A model generated the notes under the pieces. That model worked only from the letters and a program-made list of their open reading frames with translations. It ran no database searches and was not told the DNA's origin. The position numbers and the translations under genes are program-made. This document shows positions 1-7,562 of a DNA stretch of 15,516 nt, piece by piece; the stretch's first letter is position 1; each line of letters begins with the position of its first letter. Source of the stretch: Opitutia bacterium. GTDB lineage: Bacteria; Verrucomicrobiota; Verrucomicrobiia; Opitutales; UBA953. The stretch covers positions 15,057-30,572 of the forward strand of contig DNHH01000045.1 of the NCBI GenBank assembly GCA_003485955.1, given 5' to 3'.

Positions 1-31
1 GGGCAAGCCAACAGGGGCAGGACACGACTCC

Positions 32-379
32 ATGAAAAACCTGGATGCACTCATGGCAAAACGCCTTGCGAGCCCTCCGAACCTTGGCGCGTTTGAACAA
101 CTTGCCCCGTTTGTCGTCCTGATCCGCGCACACAGCTGGGAACCCCTTCGGGCCACCATTCGTTCGTATCGAACAACCCCCCTACCCCCAGCCGATGCAA
201 ACGGGAAGCGGTCGATTGGCATTTTACAAACCGAGTTCGTTTTGCGCTATGGCCAAAATGCTAAATCAGATGTCTCGGCGTTTTTTATAAGTCTCGGCTA
301 CCAAGTTAGTGAGGACTGCCAAAAGGCCCTTAAAGCGTACCCGACTTTTGTCTATCAGCCGTCCACAGCATCGAAGTAA
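32..379 (+). CDS. Small hypothetical protein (115 aa), possibly the C-terminal part of a longer gene
   Basis: I do not recognise this protein. It has no signal peptide, membrane segment or known motif; it is mixed polar/hydrophobic, basic, and has a single cysteine. An AGGA at 19-22 lies 9 nt before the ATG, a plausible ribosome binding site that supports this start. However, the frame stays open upstream to the first base of the window (reading GKPTGAGHDS before the Met), so the visible part could be the tail of a longer protein starting outside. It ends 21 nt before the phosphoesterase gene on the same strand, so the two may be co-transcribed. That spacing, the acceptable start site and the lack of a better ORF on the other strand are the only support. 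The function is unknown. Confidence 0.5.
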   Translation: MKNLDALMAKRLASPPNLGAFEQLAPFVVLIRAHSWEPLRATIRSYRTTPLPPADANGKRSIGILQTEFVLRYGQNAKSDVSAFFISLGYQVSEDCQKALKAYPTFVYQPSTASK

Positions 380-400
380 AGCAGCCTAAATACAAAAAGA

Positions 401-1648
401 ATGGCTCTTGAACGCCGCGACTTCCTGCGCCTTTTAGCCCTCTCAGGTGTCTTAGGTAGTACTAGCTATGCATTAAATGCTGAGCCAGTGCCGACAACGG
501 TTTCTGACAAGGATCCGCTGCCAGATGTTTTAGCGCCTTATCTACAACTCGTTGGTATTCCTGCCGCGACTTGGGTCTGCATCCCAGCTCGGAAGGCACA
601 ACACGTCGCAATTGCGACAGGTAATAAAACGGAGTCGAGTGTGTCAGCTTTAACCGATGCGAAAGCTCGCCCTGTCCGCGGAACGCCATGGACAATCTGG
701 TTTGCACCAGTTCCACCGGATAAAGCTTACCAAATCATCGTCGATGGCGTTCCCCACGGAGGGCAACGTAAACGACGTAACCCAGCAGATGCATCGGTCG
801 CCCGTGTTGCCTTCCTCAATGATGTCCATGATCGCACCGGCACCATCCAACTCATAGGCCGAAATTTGCGCCCGGAGAATCACGACCTTGTTGTTCTACT
901 CGGCGATATCTTCAATGACCCATCTAGCAAAGATGGGGCGGAACGAACCTTCCGCACGCTCCACACACTCGCCACCGTTACACATGCGGATGAGGTGCCC
1001 ATGCTGTACCTACCTGGAAATCATGATTACCGAGGTAACTTTGCTGACCGCGTGGACGATCTCTTCTTGGCTCCGCGAATAGTTCCTGGTTCTCACGACC
1101 CCAAAGGTGGTATTGGCGCACATGATCAGGGCTGGGACCTTCACATGGGGCCCGTTGCACTCATTGCAGCGGATACAGGCGAAGATTTCGAAAAACGACC
1201 AGAGCTTTTTAATACACTGCGCGAACGACAGTCCTCAACGATTAGCAAGGCACTGGCCACAGCCGCAAACGCACCTTGGCGGGTTTTCCTCAGCCATATT
1301 CCACTCTTTTCGGATGATATTTGGAATTCCGAGCATGCTCGAAAAACATGGACCTCAACACTCGCTACTGGAAAAGTTGATGTAGCCCTGGCCGGGCACG
1401 TTCATACTTGGAAGACCATACCCGCAGGCAAGGAGCAGGTCATTCAGTTCAAGGCCAGCCCACGTGACAGCCAATCCATTGACACGGAGGTGCGTTATGT
1501 TCCTCCCTTCCCTACGGTCATTGGTGGCGGACCCGATCCCAAGGCCGCTACGCTGATGCTTTTGCACGCCACGTCGACCGAACTTACCGTACAGACCCTC
1601 GCAGCCGACGACGGACGTCAACTCAGTCAACTGCAACTTAAGCGTTAA
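401..1648 (+). CDS. Tat-exported calcineurin-like metallophosphoesterase
   Basis: Predicted metal-dependent phosphoesterase of the calcineurin-like superfamily. The N-terminus has a twin-arginine signal (R5-R6 in RRDFLRLLALSG, then a hydrophobic stretch to about residue 28), so the enzyme is probably exported folded with its metals. All five metal/active-site blocks are visible in order: D141-x-H143 (NDVHD), G168-D169-x-x-x-D173, GNHD at 206-209, H299 (LSHIPLF) and G332-H333-x-H335 (AGHVHTW). Residues 30-130 precede the catalytic core and resemble the small beta-sandwich N-domain of purple-acid-phosphatase-like proteins; this part is inference. At 415 aa it looks complete. The substrate cannot be told: phosphomonoesters, phosphodiesters or nucleotides are all possible. 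A weak purine-rich AAAAAGA lies directly before the ATG. It follows the small ORF at 32-379 and is separated from pta by 169 nt. Confidence 0.9.
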   Translation: MALERRDFLRLLALSGVLGSTSYALNAEPVPTTVSDKDPLPDVLAPYLQLVGIPAATWVCIPARKAQHVAIATGNKTESSVSALTDAKARPVRGTPWTIWFAPVPPDKAYQIIVDGVPHGGQRKRRNPADASVARVAFLNDVHDRTGTIQLIGRNLRPENHDLVVLLGDIFNDPSSKDGAERTFRTLHTLATVTHADEVPMLYLPGNHDYRGNFADRVDDLFLAPRIVPGSHDPKGGIGAHDQGWDLHMGPVALIAADTGEDFEKRPELFNTLRERQSSTISKALATAANAPWRVFLSHIPLFSDDIWNSEHARKTWTSTLATGKVDVALAGHVHTWKTIPAGKEQVIQFKASPRDSQSIDTEVRYVPPFPTVIGGGPDPKAATLMLLHATSTELTVQTLAADDGRQLSQLQLKR

Positions 1649-1674
1649 GACATACGGCACTTTCTGCACCAGAC

Positions 1675-1709
1675 TGCCTAGCAAATTTCAAGGGCAACCT
1701 CTCTAGGCA
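1675..1709. repeat. Inverted repeat TGCCTAG-N21-CTAGGCA between phosphoesterase and pta
   Basis: A perfect 7-bp dyad, arms at 1675-1681 and 1703-1709, lies 27 nt after the phosphoesterase stop and more than 100 nt before pta. There is no T-run after either arm, so it is not a typical intrinsic terminator. It could be a protein-binding dyad or simply chance. The rest of the 169-nt gap (1649-1817) holds no ORF and no convincing -35/-10 pair. Confidence 0.3.
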
Positions 1710-1750
1710 AAGATACGTGATGTTTCTGCGGAGACCATTCTGCCTCGCAC

Positions 1751-1778
1751 TCCTGTCCAAGTTTAGCCTAGGATAGGA
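1751..1778 (+). other. Possible stem-loop upstream of pta
   Basis: TCCTGTCC (1751-1758) can pair with GGATAGGA (1771-1778) over 8 bp, including one G-U pair, with a 12-nt loop that contains the palindrome CCTAGG. It lies about 40 nt before the pta ATG at 1818, inside what would be the pta leader. It might affect translation or be an operator. No known riboswitch class is recognisable. Confidence 0.25.
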
Positions 1779-1817
1779 CATGGTTCCAGTGTCACGCTGG
1801 TGCCAAACTGCAACACC

Positions 1818-2873
1818 ATGTCACTCATTTCTCGCCTCTCCGCTCGCCTCCAGAACCATCCTAAGCGTGTCGTCTTCCCTGAAGGTAGCGACCCGCGTAT
1901 CATCCAGGCCGCACGTCAATTCGCGACGCGTAAACTCGGTATCCCCATTCTACTTGGCGATCGTCAGCGTATTAAAATTGCCGCCGCACGTCTCAACATC
2001 TCGCTCGACGGCATTCGCTTACTTGAGCCTGAACGCGCCGACGAACTTTCAAGCTACGCAGAAAAAATTGCCTCCATTCAGCGCTACGGAAGTATCAAAC
2101 TATCTGGAGATCCCCGGGAACTTGCCATGAACCCTAATTACTTTGGGTGCATGATGGTCGCGACATCCGCTGCCGATGCAATCGTCACAGGCGCTACAGC
2201 AACTTCCGCTTCAGGTATTCGTGCCATCTTGCAGACATTCCCCCGCCAAGCAGGCGTTAAAACAGTTTCTTCGATGCTTATCCTGGAGTCCGAAGATAAC
2301 ACTAAATTGGGGAGCGACGGCGTACTCTTTCTTTCGGACTGTGCTGTGGTTCCTGAACCAACCGCTGATCAGCTTGCCGACATCGCCGTCACGACCGCCG
2401 GCCTCGCCTCACACCTCTCAGGCCAAACCCCTCGCGTGGCCATGCTTGGTTACTCGACACACTCACCCAATGCTGGCGTTGGTTCCATTCAGCGCGTTAA
2501 AGCTGCTACCGAACTTGCACGTCGGAAAGCTGTCGAACTCGGCATCGCCGCAGAAATCGACGGCGAGATGCAAGTAGACGCTGCCCTGGATAGCTTCATC
2601 GCAGAAACCAAAGAAGTCGGAGGGTCGGTTGCTGGCAAGGCCAACGTCTTGATTTTCCCTGACCTAAATTCCGGTAATATTGCGGCGAAGATGGTCCAAG
2701 TAGTCGCACGCATTCCTGCCTACGGCCAAATCCTCACAGGACTCGAGCGCCCGGCAGCAGAAATTTCCCGAGGCGCTTCTGCGCATGACATTCTCGGTAC
2801 AACGGTAATCGTCGCAGCACAAGCCGTTGACCGTAGCTACCTCTACCCGACCGAAGCCCCTCGTAAGTCCTAA
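1818..2873 (+). CDS. pta: Phosphate acetyltransferase (short, catalytic-domain-only form)
   Basis: Interconverts acetyl-CoA plus phosphate and acetyl phosphate plus CoA in the cytoplasm, normally paired with acetate kinase in acetate overflow or uptake. The whole 351-aa protein is a PTA_PTB domain. Recognisable family blocks are VVFPEGSDPRI near the start, ATATSASGIRAIL, SDCAVVPEPTADQLADIA, GYSTHSPNAG, DGEMQVDAAL, NVLIFPDLNSGNIAAKMVQ and the C-terminal SRGASAHDI. The size matches the short Pta form that lacks the N-terminal P-loop/DRTGG region of enterobacterial Pta. An in-frame GTG at 1800 would add six residues, but the ATG at 1818 (MSLISRLSARLQ) fits the family start. A gene for the missing regulatory region follows at once. 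No acetate kinase gene is in the window. PTA and phosphotransbutyrylase are similar, but the motifs favour acetyl. Confidence 0.95.
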   Translation: MSLISRLSARLQNHPKRVVFPEGSDPRIIQAARQFATRKLGIPILLGDRQRIKIAAARLNISLDGIRLLEPERADELSSYAEKIASIQRYGSIKLSGDPRELAMNPNYFGCMMVATSAADAIVTGATATSASGIRAILQTFPRQAGVKTVSSMLILESEDNTKLGSDGVLFLSDCAVVPEPTADQLADIAVTTAGLASHLSGQTPRVAMLGYSTHSPNAGVGSIQRVKAATELARRKAVELGIAAEIDGEMQVDAALDSFIAETKEVGGSVAGKANVLIFPDLNSGNIAAKMVQVVARIPAYGQILTGLERPAAEISRGASAHDILGTTVIVAAQAVDRSYLYPTEAPRKS

Positions 2874-2941
2874 AGATGGCACTTGGAGGCATCAGTCGGT
2901 TCGGAAAAGACACGCCAGGGCTACTGACGCGTCCACTGAAC

Positions 2942-4030
2942 ATGTCGACGCCGCGCATTTTTGTCGCCGCCACTCGAATGAACGACGGGAAGACTACCAC
3001 CTGTCTTGGTCTAACCGCCGCACTTGGCGCCATGGGACTAAAGGTTGGTTACATCAAACCTATCGCCCAACGCGTTGTTCAATCTGGAGATGATCAAGTC
3101 GACGAAGACACCCTCCTACTCGATGCCCTCTTTGATTTAGATATTCCCATGGCAGCGATGTCGCCCGTGGCTATTGGGCCAGACTTCACCCGTCAGTTTT
3201 TAGAAAATCCGGAGATACTTCGTCCACAATTAATCGACCGCATTTGTCGAGCCTTTGACCGCGCGGCCTATGGCAAAGATATTATAGTTGTTGAGGGCTC
3301 TGGCCACGCAGGCGTCGGCTCTGTCTTTGGCGCTTCGAATGCCGACAACGCTAAAATGCTTCGATCCAAAGCAATCATCGTCGCCGCCGGTGGCATCGGC
3401 AAACCAGTCGACGAAGTCGCCATCAACCAAGCACTCTTCCGTCAAGCAGGCGTCGAGGTTGTCGGCGTTATTCTCAATAAAGTCATGCCGGACAAAATTG
3501 ACTTCATTCGCGAGTACGCCGGACGTGGCTTAAAGCAACTCGGGCTACCTTTACTCGGCGTCTTACCATTACGCGAAACGCTCATCTGTCCGAATCTCGA
3601 TCAAGTGGCGCACGAGACACAAGCCCGCTGGATTCACCGTCCTAAAGGTAATCGCCGCGTCCGTCGCGTGATTATGGGTGCCATGTCCGCTCGACGTTCT
3701 GCTGAATACTTAAACAAACCGGGCACGCTCTTAATTGTTTCCGGTGACCGTGAAAAACTCTTGGCGGCATTGGCTACGCCAGAAGCAGCACAATCACTTT
3801 CAGGCATCTTGCTGTCGAATGGATTACTTCCACCTGAGTCCATCGAGAAGACTTTAGCTGCGGTTGATATACCTTTGCTTGCTGTTGAAACTGAAGCCTT
3901 TGCGGTGACAGCACGCATTAATAATATGACCGTAAAGACAATGGCTGAAGACGAAGATAAGATTCCTGTCATACGCGAACTGGTCGCCAATCACGTCGAC
4001 TTACCTGCCTTGCTTAAAGCGATTCGGTAA
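2942..4030 (+). CDS. BioD-like P-loop NTPase with DRTGG domain (regulatory half of split Pta)
   Basis: Cytoplasmic protein whose two domains match the N-terminal, non-catalytic region of long Pta enzymes. Residues 1-230 form a dethiobiotin-synthetase-like P-loop domain: a Walker-A-like loop ending NDGKTTT (K17), then the family block VVEGSGHAGVGSVFG, and VVGVILNKVMPDK. Residues about 240-345 form a DRTGG domain (VIMGAMSARRSAEYL, then VSGDRE). In long Pta these parts sense metabolites; here the role is probably to regulate or bind the neighbouring catalytic Pta. This is inference from domain identity and adjacency. Two starts are possible. ATG 2876, 2 nt after the pta stop (TAAAGATG), adds 22 unconserved residues (MALGGISRFGK...) and would allow translational coupling. 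ATG 2942 gives the family-like start MSTPRIFVAATR. I prefer 2942, though no clear Shine-Dalgarno decides it. Confidence 0.85.
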   Translation: MSTPRIFVAATRMNDGKTTTCLGLTAALGAMGLKVGYIKPIAQRVVQSGDDQVDEDTLLLDALFDLDIPMAAMSPVAIGPDFTRQFLENPEILRPQLIDRICRAFDRAAYGKDIIVVEGSGHAGVGSVFGASNADNAKMLRSKAIIVAAGGIGKPVDEVAINQALFRQAGVEVVGVILNKVMPDKIDFIREYAGRGLKQLGLPLLGVLPLRETLICPNLDQVAHETQARWIHRPKGNRRVRRVIMGAMSARRSAEYLNKPGTLLIVSGDREKLLAALATPEAAQSLSGILLSNGLLPPESIEKTLAAVDIPLLAVETEAFAVTARINNMTVKTMAEDEDKIPVIRELVANHVDLPALLKAIR

Positions 4031-4069
4031 AAGTCGGTAGCTCGCGTGAAGTAAGTGCTTAGTCAATCA

Positions 4070-4100
4070 TCCCTAGGTTAGCCAACTTGCTGTCTAGGGA
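4070..4100. repeat. Inverted repeat TCCCTAG-N17-CTAGGGA upstream of yifB
   Basis: A perfect 7-bp dyad, arms at 4070-4076 and 4094-4100, sits in the 90-nt gap between the DRTGG gene and yifB, ending 20 nt before the yifB ATG. There is no T-run, so an intrinsic terminator is unlikely. It resembles the dyad at 1675-1709 (both arms contain CCTAG/CTAGG). It could be an operator, a leader hairpin covering the yifB start region, or chance. Nothing else is recognisable in this gap. Confidence 0.3.
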
Positions 4101-4120
4101 GTATCGCACTCACCTGCGAC

Positions 4121-5650
4121 ATGCTTTCTGTGATTCGTTCAGGTGCATTGGTCGGCGTCGAAGCTTTACCTGTGGATGTCGAAATTAACACCGGCGAAGA
4201 AGGTGAATACGGTCTATGGATGGTCGGCTTACCCGATACCGCAGTGAAAGAGTCTGAGGATCGCGTACTATCCGCACTTATGAACACCGGCCTGCGCAGA
4301 CCGGAAATGCACACCACGATCAATTTAGCTCCTGGAGATTTACGTAAAGAAGGCGCACTTTATGACCTTCCTATCGCAATTGGATTAGCGGTAGCCATGC
4401 GACACCTCGAAGCCAAGCAATGCGAAGGCCTTCTCCTTGCAGGCGAGCTCAGTCTTTCTGGCGCGCTACGACCTGTTCGCGGCGGTGTTGCCCTTGCGCT
4501 ACTTGCACGAAAACTTGGCTTACGTGGCGTACTCCTGCCCAAAGCATCCGCGGAGGAAGCGGCTCTCGTTAGTAACATTGAAGCCTATGGCGTGAAATCA
4601 CTGGATGAAGCCATCCGCTTTTTATCTGGTGAAATACCTTTGGTACCTATACCGATTGAACAAAGCCCTTTTCGGCGAAACTCGAAAGTAAGTGGAATAG
4701 ATTTTTCTGAAGTCAAAGGACAAGCTATTGCTCGACGTGCGACTGAAGTTGCGACCGCAGGCGGACATAACCTTTTACTGATTGGCCCTCCAGGGTCTGG
4801 CAAATCACTCATCGCTAAACGCATCCCTACGCTTTTACCCGAGCCGAATGCCGATGAGTTTTTGCAAATCTTAGCCATTCAATCCGCCGCAGGTATCACC
4901 AGGGATGGTAGTATTGTCTCGTGGCACCGGCCCTTTCGTTCGCCGCATCACACCATCAGTGACGTGGGCTTGATTGGCGGAGGCAGCATCCCGGGACCAG
5001 GCGAAGTCTCCCTCGCCCACCACGGTGTTCTTTTTTTGGATGAGTTGCCCGAGTTTCGTCGGTCAGCGCTGGAAGTTTTACGACAACCCCTCGAAGACGG
5101 ATGCGTAACCGTCTCTCGGGCTACGGCTAAAATCACTTTGCCAGCACAAGTCATGTTAGTCGCCGCCATGAATCCATGTCCCTGTGGATACCTTGGCGAC
5201 CGCTTACGCGAATGCCGGTGCTCACCTGCCATGGTTCAACGCTATCGTAGTCGAGTCTCGGGGCCGCTCCTTGATCGAATTGATATACAAGTCGAGGCAC
5301 CTGCCTTGAGTATTGATGAGTTACGGTCGGCGCATGCAGGGGAATCTTCGACAATTATACGCGACCGCGTAGAGTCTGCACGGGGCATCCAACGACAACG
5401 CTTCGCGAACCGCTCCGGCGCGTGTAATGCCTCCATGAGTAGTTCAGAATTACGCCAGTACGCGTCGCTTGAACGCGCCCAAGGCGACCTCCTCCAACAG
5501 GCCATGGAGCGACTGGGACTATCGGCGCGCGCCTACGACCGAGTTCTCAAGGTCTCACGCACGATTGCAGACCTCGCAGGGGCCGAACGGATTGCCACGC
5601 CCCATTTACTTGAAGCGATTCACTATCGAAGTTTGGACCGACGGATTTAA
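4121..5650 (+). CDS. YifB/ComM-family Mg-chelatase-like AAA+ ATPase
   Basis: Cytoplasmic AAA+ ATPase of the YifB/ComM family (509 aa, the normal family length). In naturally transformable bacteria, ComM is a helicase that promotes branch migration while incoming DNA is integrated; outside such bacteria the role is less clear. Domains: an N-terminal ChlI/Lon-like region, about 1-190 (MVGLPDTAVKES, TINLAPGDLRKEGALYDLPI); the Mg-chelatase AAA+ core, about 200-405, with Walker A GPPGSGKS (K228), the family block HRPFRSPHHTISDVGLIGGG, and Walker B VLFLDELPEF (D307-E308); a Cys cluster C353-P-C355 ... C365-R-C367 after MN, as in other YifB proteins; and a C-terminal Mg_chelatase_C helical domain, about 415-509. 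The start at 4121 (MLSVIRSGALVGVEA) agrees with the family, although no clear Shine-Dalgarno precedes it. All motifs are intact. Confidence 0.95.
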   Translation: MLSVIRSGALVGVEALPVDVEINTGEEGEYGLWMVGLPDTAVKESEDRVLSALMNTGLRRPEMHTTINLAPGDLRKEGALYDLPIAIGLAVAMRHLEAKQCEGLLLAGELSLSGALRPVRGGVALALLARKLGLRGVLLPKASAEEAALVSNIEAYGVKSLDEAIRFLSGEIPLVPIPIEQSPFRRNSKVSGIDFSEVKGQAIARRATEVATAGGHNLLLIGPPGSGKSLIAKRIPTLLPEPNADEFLQILAIQSAAGITRDGSIVSWHRPFRSPHHTISDVGLIGGGSIPGPGEVSLAHHGVLFLDELPEFRRSALEVLRQPLEDGCVTVSRATAKITLPAQVMLVAAMNPCPCGYLGDRLRECRCSPAMVQRYRSRVSGPLLDRIDIQVEAPALSIDELRSAHAGESSTIIRDRVESARGIQRQRFANRSGACNASMSSSELRQYASLERAQGDLLQQAMERLGLSARAYDRVLKVSRTIADLAGAERIATPHLLEAIHYRSLDRRI

Positions 5651-5660
5651 GGAACATATC

Positions 5661-5677
5661 TCGACTCGCAGGGTCGA
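5661..5677 (+). other. Small hairpin between yifB and the GH20 gene
   Basis: TCGACTC (5661-5667) pairs with GGGTCGA (5671-5677), 7 bp with one wobble and a GCA loop, in the 44-nt gap between yifB and the GH20 gene. No T-run follows, so it is at best a weak attenuator between the housekeeping gene and the sugar genes. The gap also shows no clear ribosome binding site for the GH20 ATG. Confidence 0.2.
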
Positions 5678-5694
5678 AGACGTAAGCAACTTAT

Positions 5695-7554
5695 ATGCGT
5701 ACGCTATTTTTAAGTCTGACTGCAGTTCTCTCTGCTGTCGCAGCTGAAGTACGGCCCAACCTTATTCCTTATCCCCAAGAATGTAAGTGGACGGGTGAAA
5801 CGATTCCCACGGCTACATTTTTAAAACCTGAAATACTCGTTGTTAAGCCAGGTAGCGTCACATCGCCTGTGGGTGCTGATGAAGCATACACGTTAGAAAT
5901 CACCCGGGATAAAATCACGATTACTGCGAACAAGCAGTTGGGTGCTTTGCGCGCACAGGCAACATTAAGCCAACTTAGAGAATCTGGGAAAATACCTCTC
6001 GGAGTTATTCATGATTGGCCCGCTTTTCCAATTCGCGGAATTCTTCAAGACGTCGGACGTAATTTTCAATCGATTGCAGCACTGAAACGGCAAATCTTAG
6101 TAATGGAGAGGTTTAAACTAAACGTCTTCCACTGGCACCTCACTGATTATCCAGGCTGGCGCGTGGAATCCAAAATGCACGCAGGACTTAACGACCCGAA
6201 ATCACGTAGTCGGAAGCCGAACTCTCAGTATAGCTGGGAAGAGATTCGTGATTTCATCGCCTTCGCTACTGAGCACGGTGTTGAGGTCATTCCAGAGATG
6301 GATATGCCAGGACACAGTACCTATTTCGGTAAAGGTCTCGGATTCGATATGCAGACACCGCAAGGACTCAAGGTGCTTGAGGCTGAGATTACGGATTGGG
6401 CCAAACTTTTTCCATCACAGTTTTTCCACACAGGATCGGACGAGGTACAAATTAAAATGAAAGAGTTTGTACCAACTATTTTAGCGAAAACTAAAGCTAG
6501 CGGCAAAACACCTATCATTTGGAGTCCCGGAGCCGTCGTGCGCGACAACAGCATCGTCCTTCAACTGTGGGCTAAAGCCGGTCTACCCAAATCAAACCCT
6601 TATATTGATTCACGTTACGTCTATACCAATCACATGGATCCAGCGGAGGCCGCGAACCAAGCATTTATCCAACTCGCAGGCGTACCACGCACCGATGGCC
6701 GAGCACTCGGCGCTATTCTTTGCAACTGGCCCGATCATGTGATTGATGACGAGACCAACGCCAACCGCGTCTCGCCCACTTGGCCTGTCGCTGTTGCTTT
6801 CGCCGAGTCCGCTTGGCTCGGCGTAGCCAAGGACAAAAAATCTCTCTACGCCCGCGTACCCGAAACTGGCACACCCGAGCTCGAAATCTACCTCGATCTC
6901 GAGCGCCGCATAACGGCACAGCGTAATGCAGTGGTCGCCCTTGGAGAACCCTTCCCATTCGTGGCAGCCGCACAAACTCCTTGGTCCGTTGTCACCACCG
7001 AACCTGATTCACCTGAGCCCACTGATTGGTCAAAAGCATCAGCGGCATGGGGCGGCACCGTTTACCTGAATCATCACTGGCACGAACTCCCTAGCTGGCT
7101 TGCGCTCACAAAAAAGCCGACCATCGCATGGGCACGGACCTACGTATACAGCGAAAAAGCCCAAACAATCGGACTGTCGATTGGTTTCAACGTCCCTTCT
7201 GCAAGCGACGGACATAAACCCGAACTCGCGAGCATTGATGGTCAGTGGGACGTCGCCGGATCAGCTGTTTGGCTCAATGGTAAGTCAATCGCGCCGCCGA
7301 AGTGGGCCTACGCTGGACTCAATAGTAAAGCTGTCGCCGAAAAACCTTGGGTCGACCACGCCTGGTGGATGCGCGCTCCGCAAACCGTCCAACTCAAGGC
7401 CGGATGGAACGAAATCCGTCTCCGCACACCTTCGCACTTCAATGGCCAGAAGTTACGCAAGTGGATGTTCACCGTTATCCCCACACAGTGGGACGCCAGG
7501 ACACGTACCCTGAGCGAAGTCGATGGCTTGCGCTTCTCCACTAAGCCAGAGTAA
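5695..7554 (+). CDS. Secreted GH20 beta-N-acetylhexosaminidase-like protein
   Basis: Predicted to release terminal beta-linked GlcNAc/GalNAc from glycans by the substrate-assisted mechanism of family GH20, outside the cytoplasm. A short signal peptide covers residues 1-17 (MRTLFLSLTAVLSAVAA). A GH20b-type N-domain (about 20-105) leads into the barrel (about 108-400). The barrel has the expected blocks RGILQDVGRNF, HWHLTD (146-151), EMDMPGHS (201-208), the catalytic Asp-Glu pair D249-E250, LQLWA and FAESAWLG. The usual HxGGDE is HTGSDE here, so the second Gly is Ser. Residues about 430-610 look like an extra beta-sandwich (AVWLNGKSI, VQLKAGWNEIRLR), possibly sugar-binding. It lies 44 nt after yifB and 8 nt before the next hydrolase gene, so the two hydrolases are probably co-transcribed. 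The catalytic pair is intact, so I expect activity; the preferred sugar is unknown. Confidence 0.9.
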   Translation: MRTLFLSLTAVLSAVAAEVRPNLIPYPQECKWTGETIPTATFLKPEILVVKPGSVTSPVGADEAYTLEITRDKITITANKQLGALRAQATLSQLRESGKIPLGVIHDWPAFPIRGILQDVGRNFQSIAALKRQILVMERFKLNVFHWHLTDYPGWRVESKMHAGLNDPKSRSRKPNSQYSWEEIRDFIAFATEHGVEVIPEMDMPGHSTYFGKGLGFDMQTPQGLKVLEAEITDWAKLFPSQFFHTGSDEVQIKMKEFVPTILAKTKASGKTPIIWSPGAVVRDNSIVLQLWAKAGLPKSNPYIDSRYVYTNHMDPAEAANQAFIQLAGVPRTDGRALGAILCNWPDHVIDDETNANRVSPTWPVAVAFAESAWLGVAKDKKSLYARVPETGTPELEIYLDLERRITAQRNAVVALGEPFPFVAAAQTPWSVVTTEPDSPEPTDWSKASAAWGGTVYLNHHWHELPSWLALTKKPTIAWARTYVYSEKAQTIGLSIGFNVPSASDGHKPELASIDGQWDVAGSAVWLNGKSIAPPKWAYAGLNSKAVAEKPWVDHAWWMRAPQTVQLKAGWNEIRLRTPSHFNGQKLRKWMFTVIPTQWDARTRTLSEVDGLRFSTKPE

Positions 7555-7562
7555 AAAAGGGC

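Noticed and set aside
1780..2130. 116-aa ORF overlapping the start of pta in another frame
   Set aside because: It lies inside the strongly supported pta reading frame and has a low-complexity Ser/Val-rich translation without recognisable motifs.
4070..4100. Intrinsic terminator between the DRTGG gene and yifB
   Set aside because: The 7-bp dyad has a 17-nt loop and no T-run on either side.
4585..5232. Minus-strand ORFs opposite yifB (4585-4878, 4948-5232)
   Set aside because: They are reverse-strand shadows of conserved AAA+ motifs; compositional artefacts without their own start signals.
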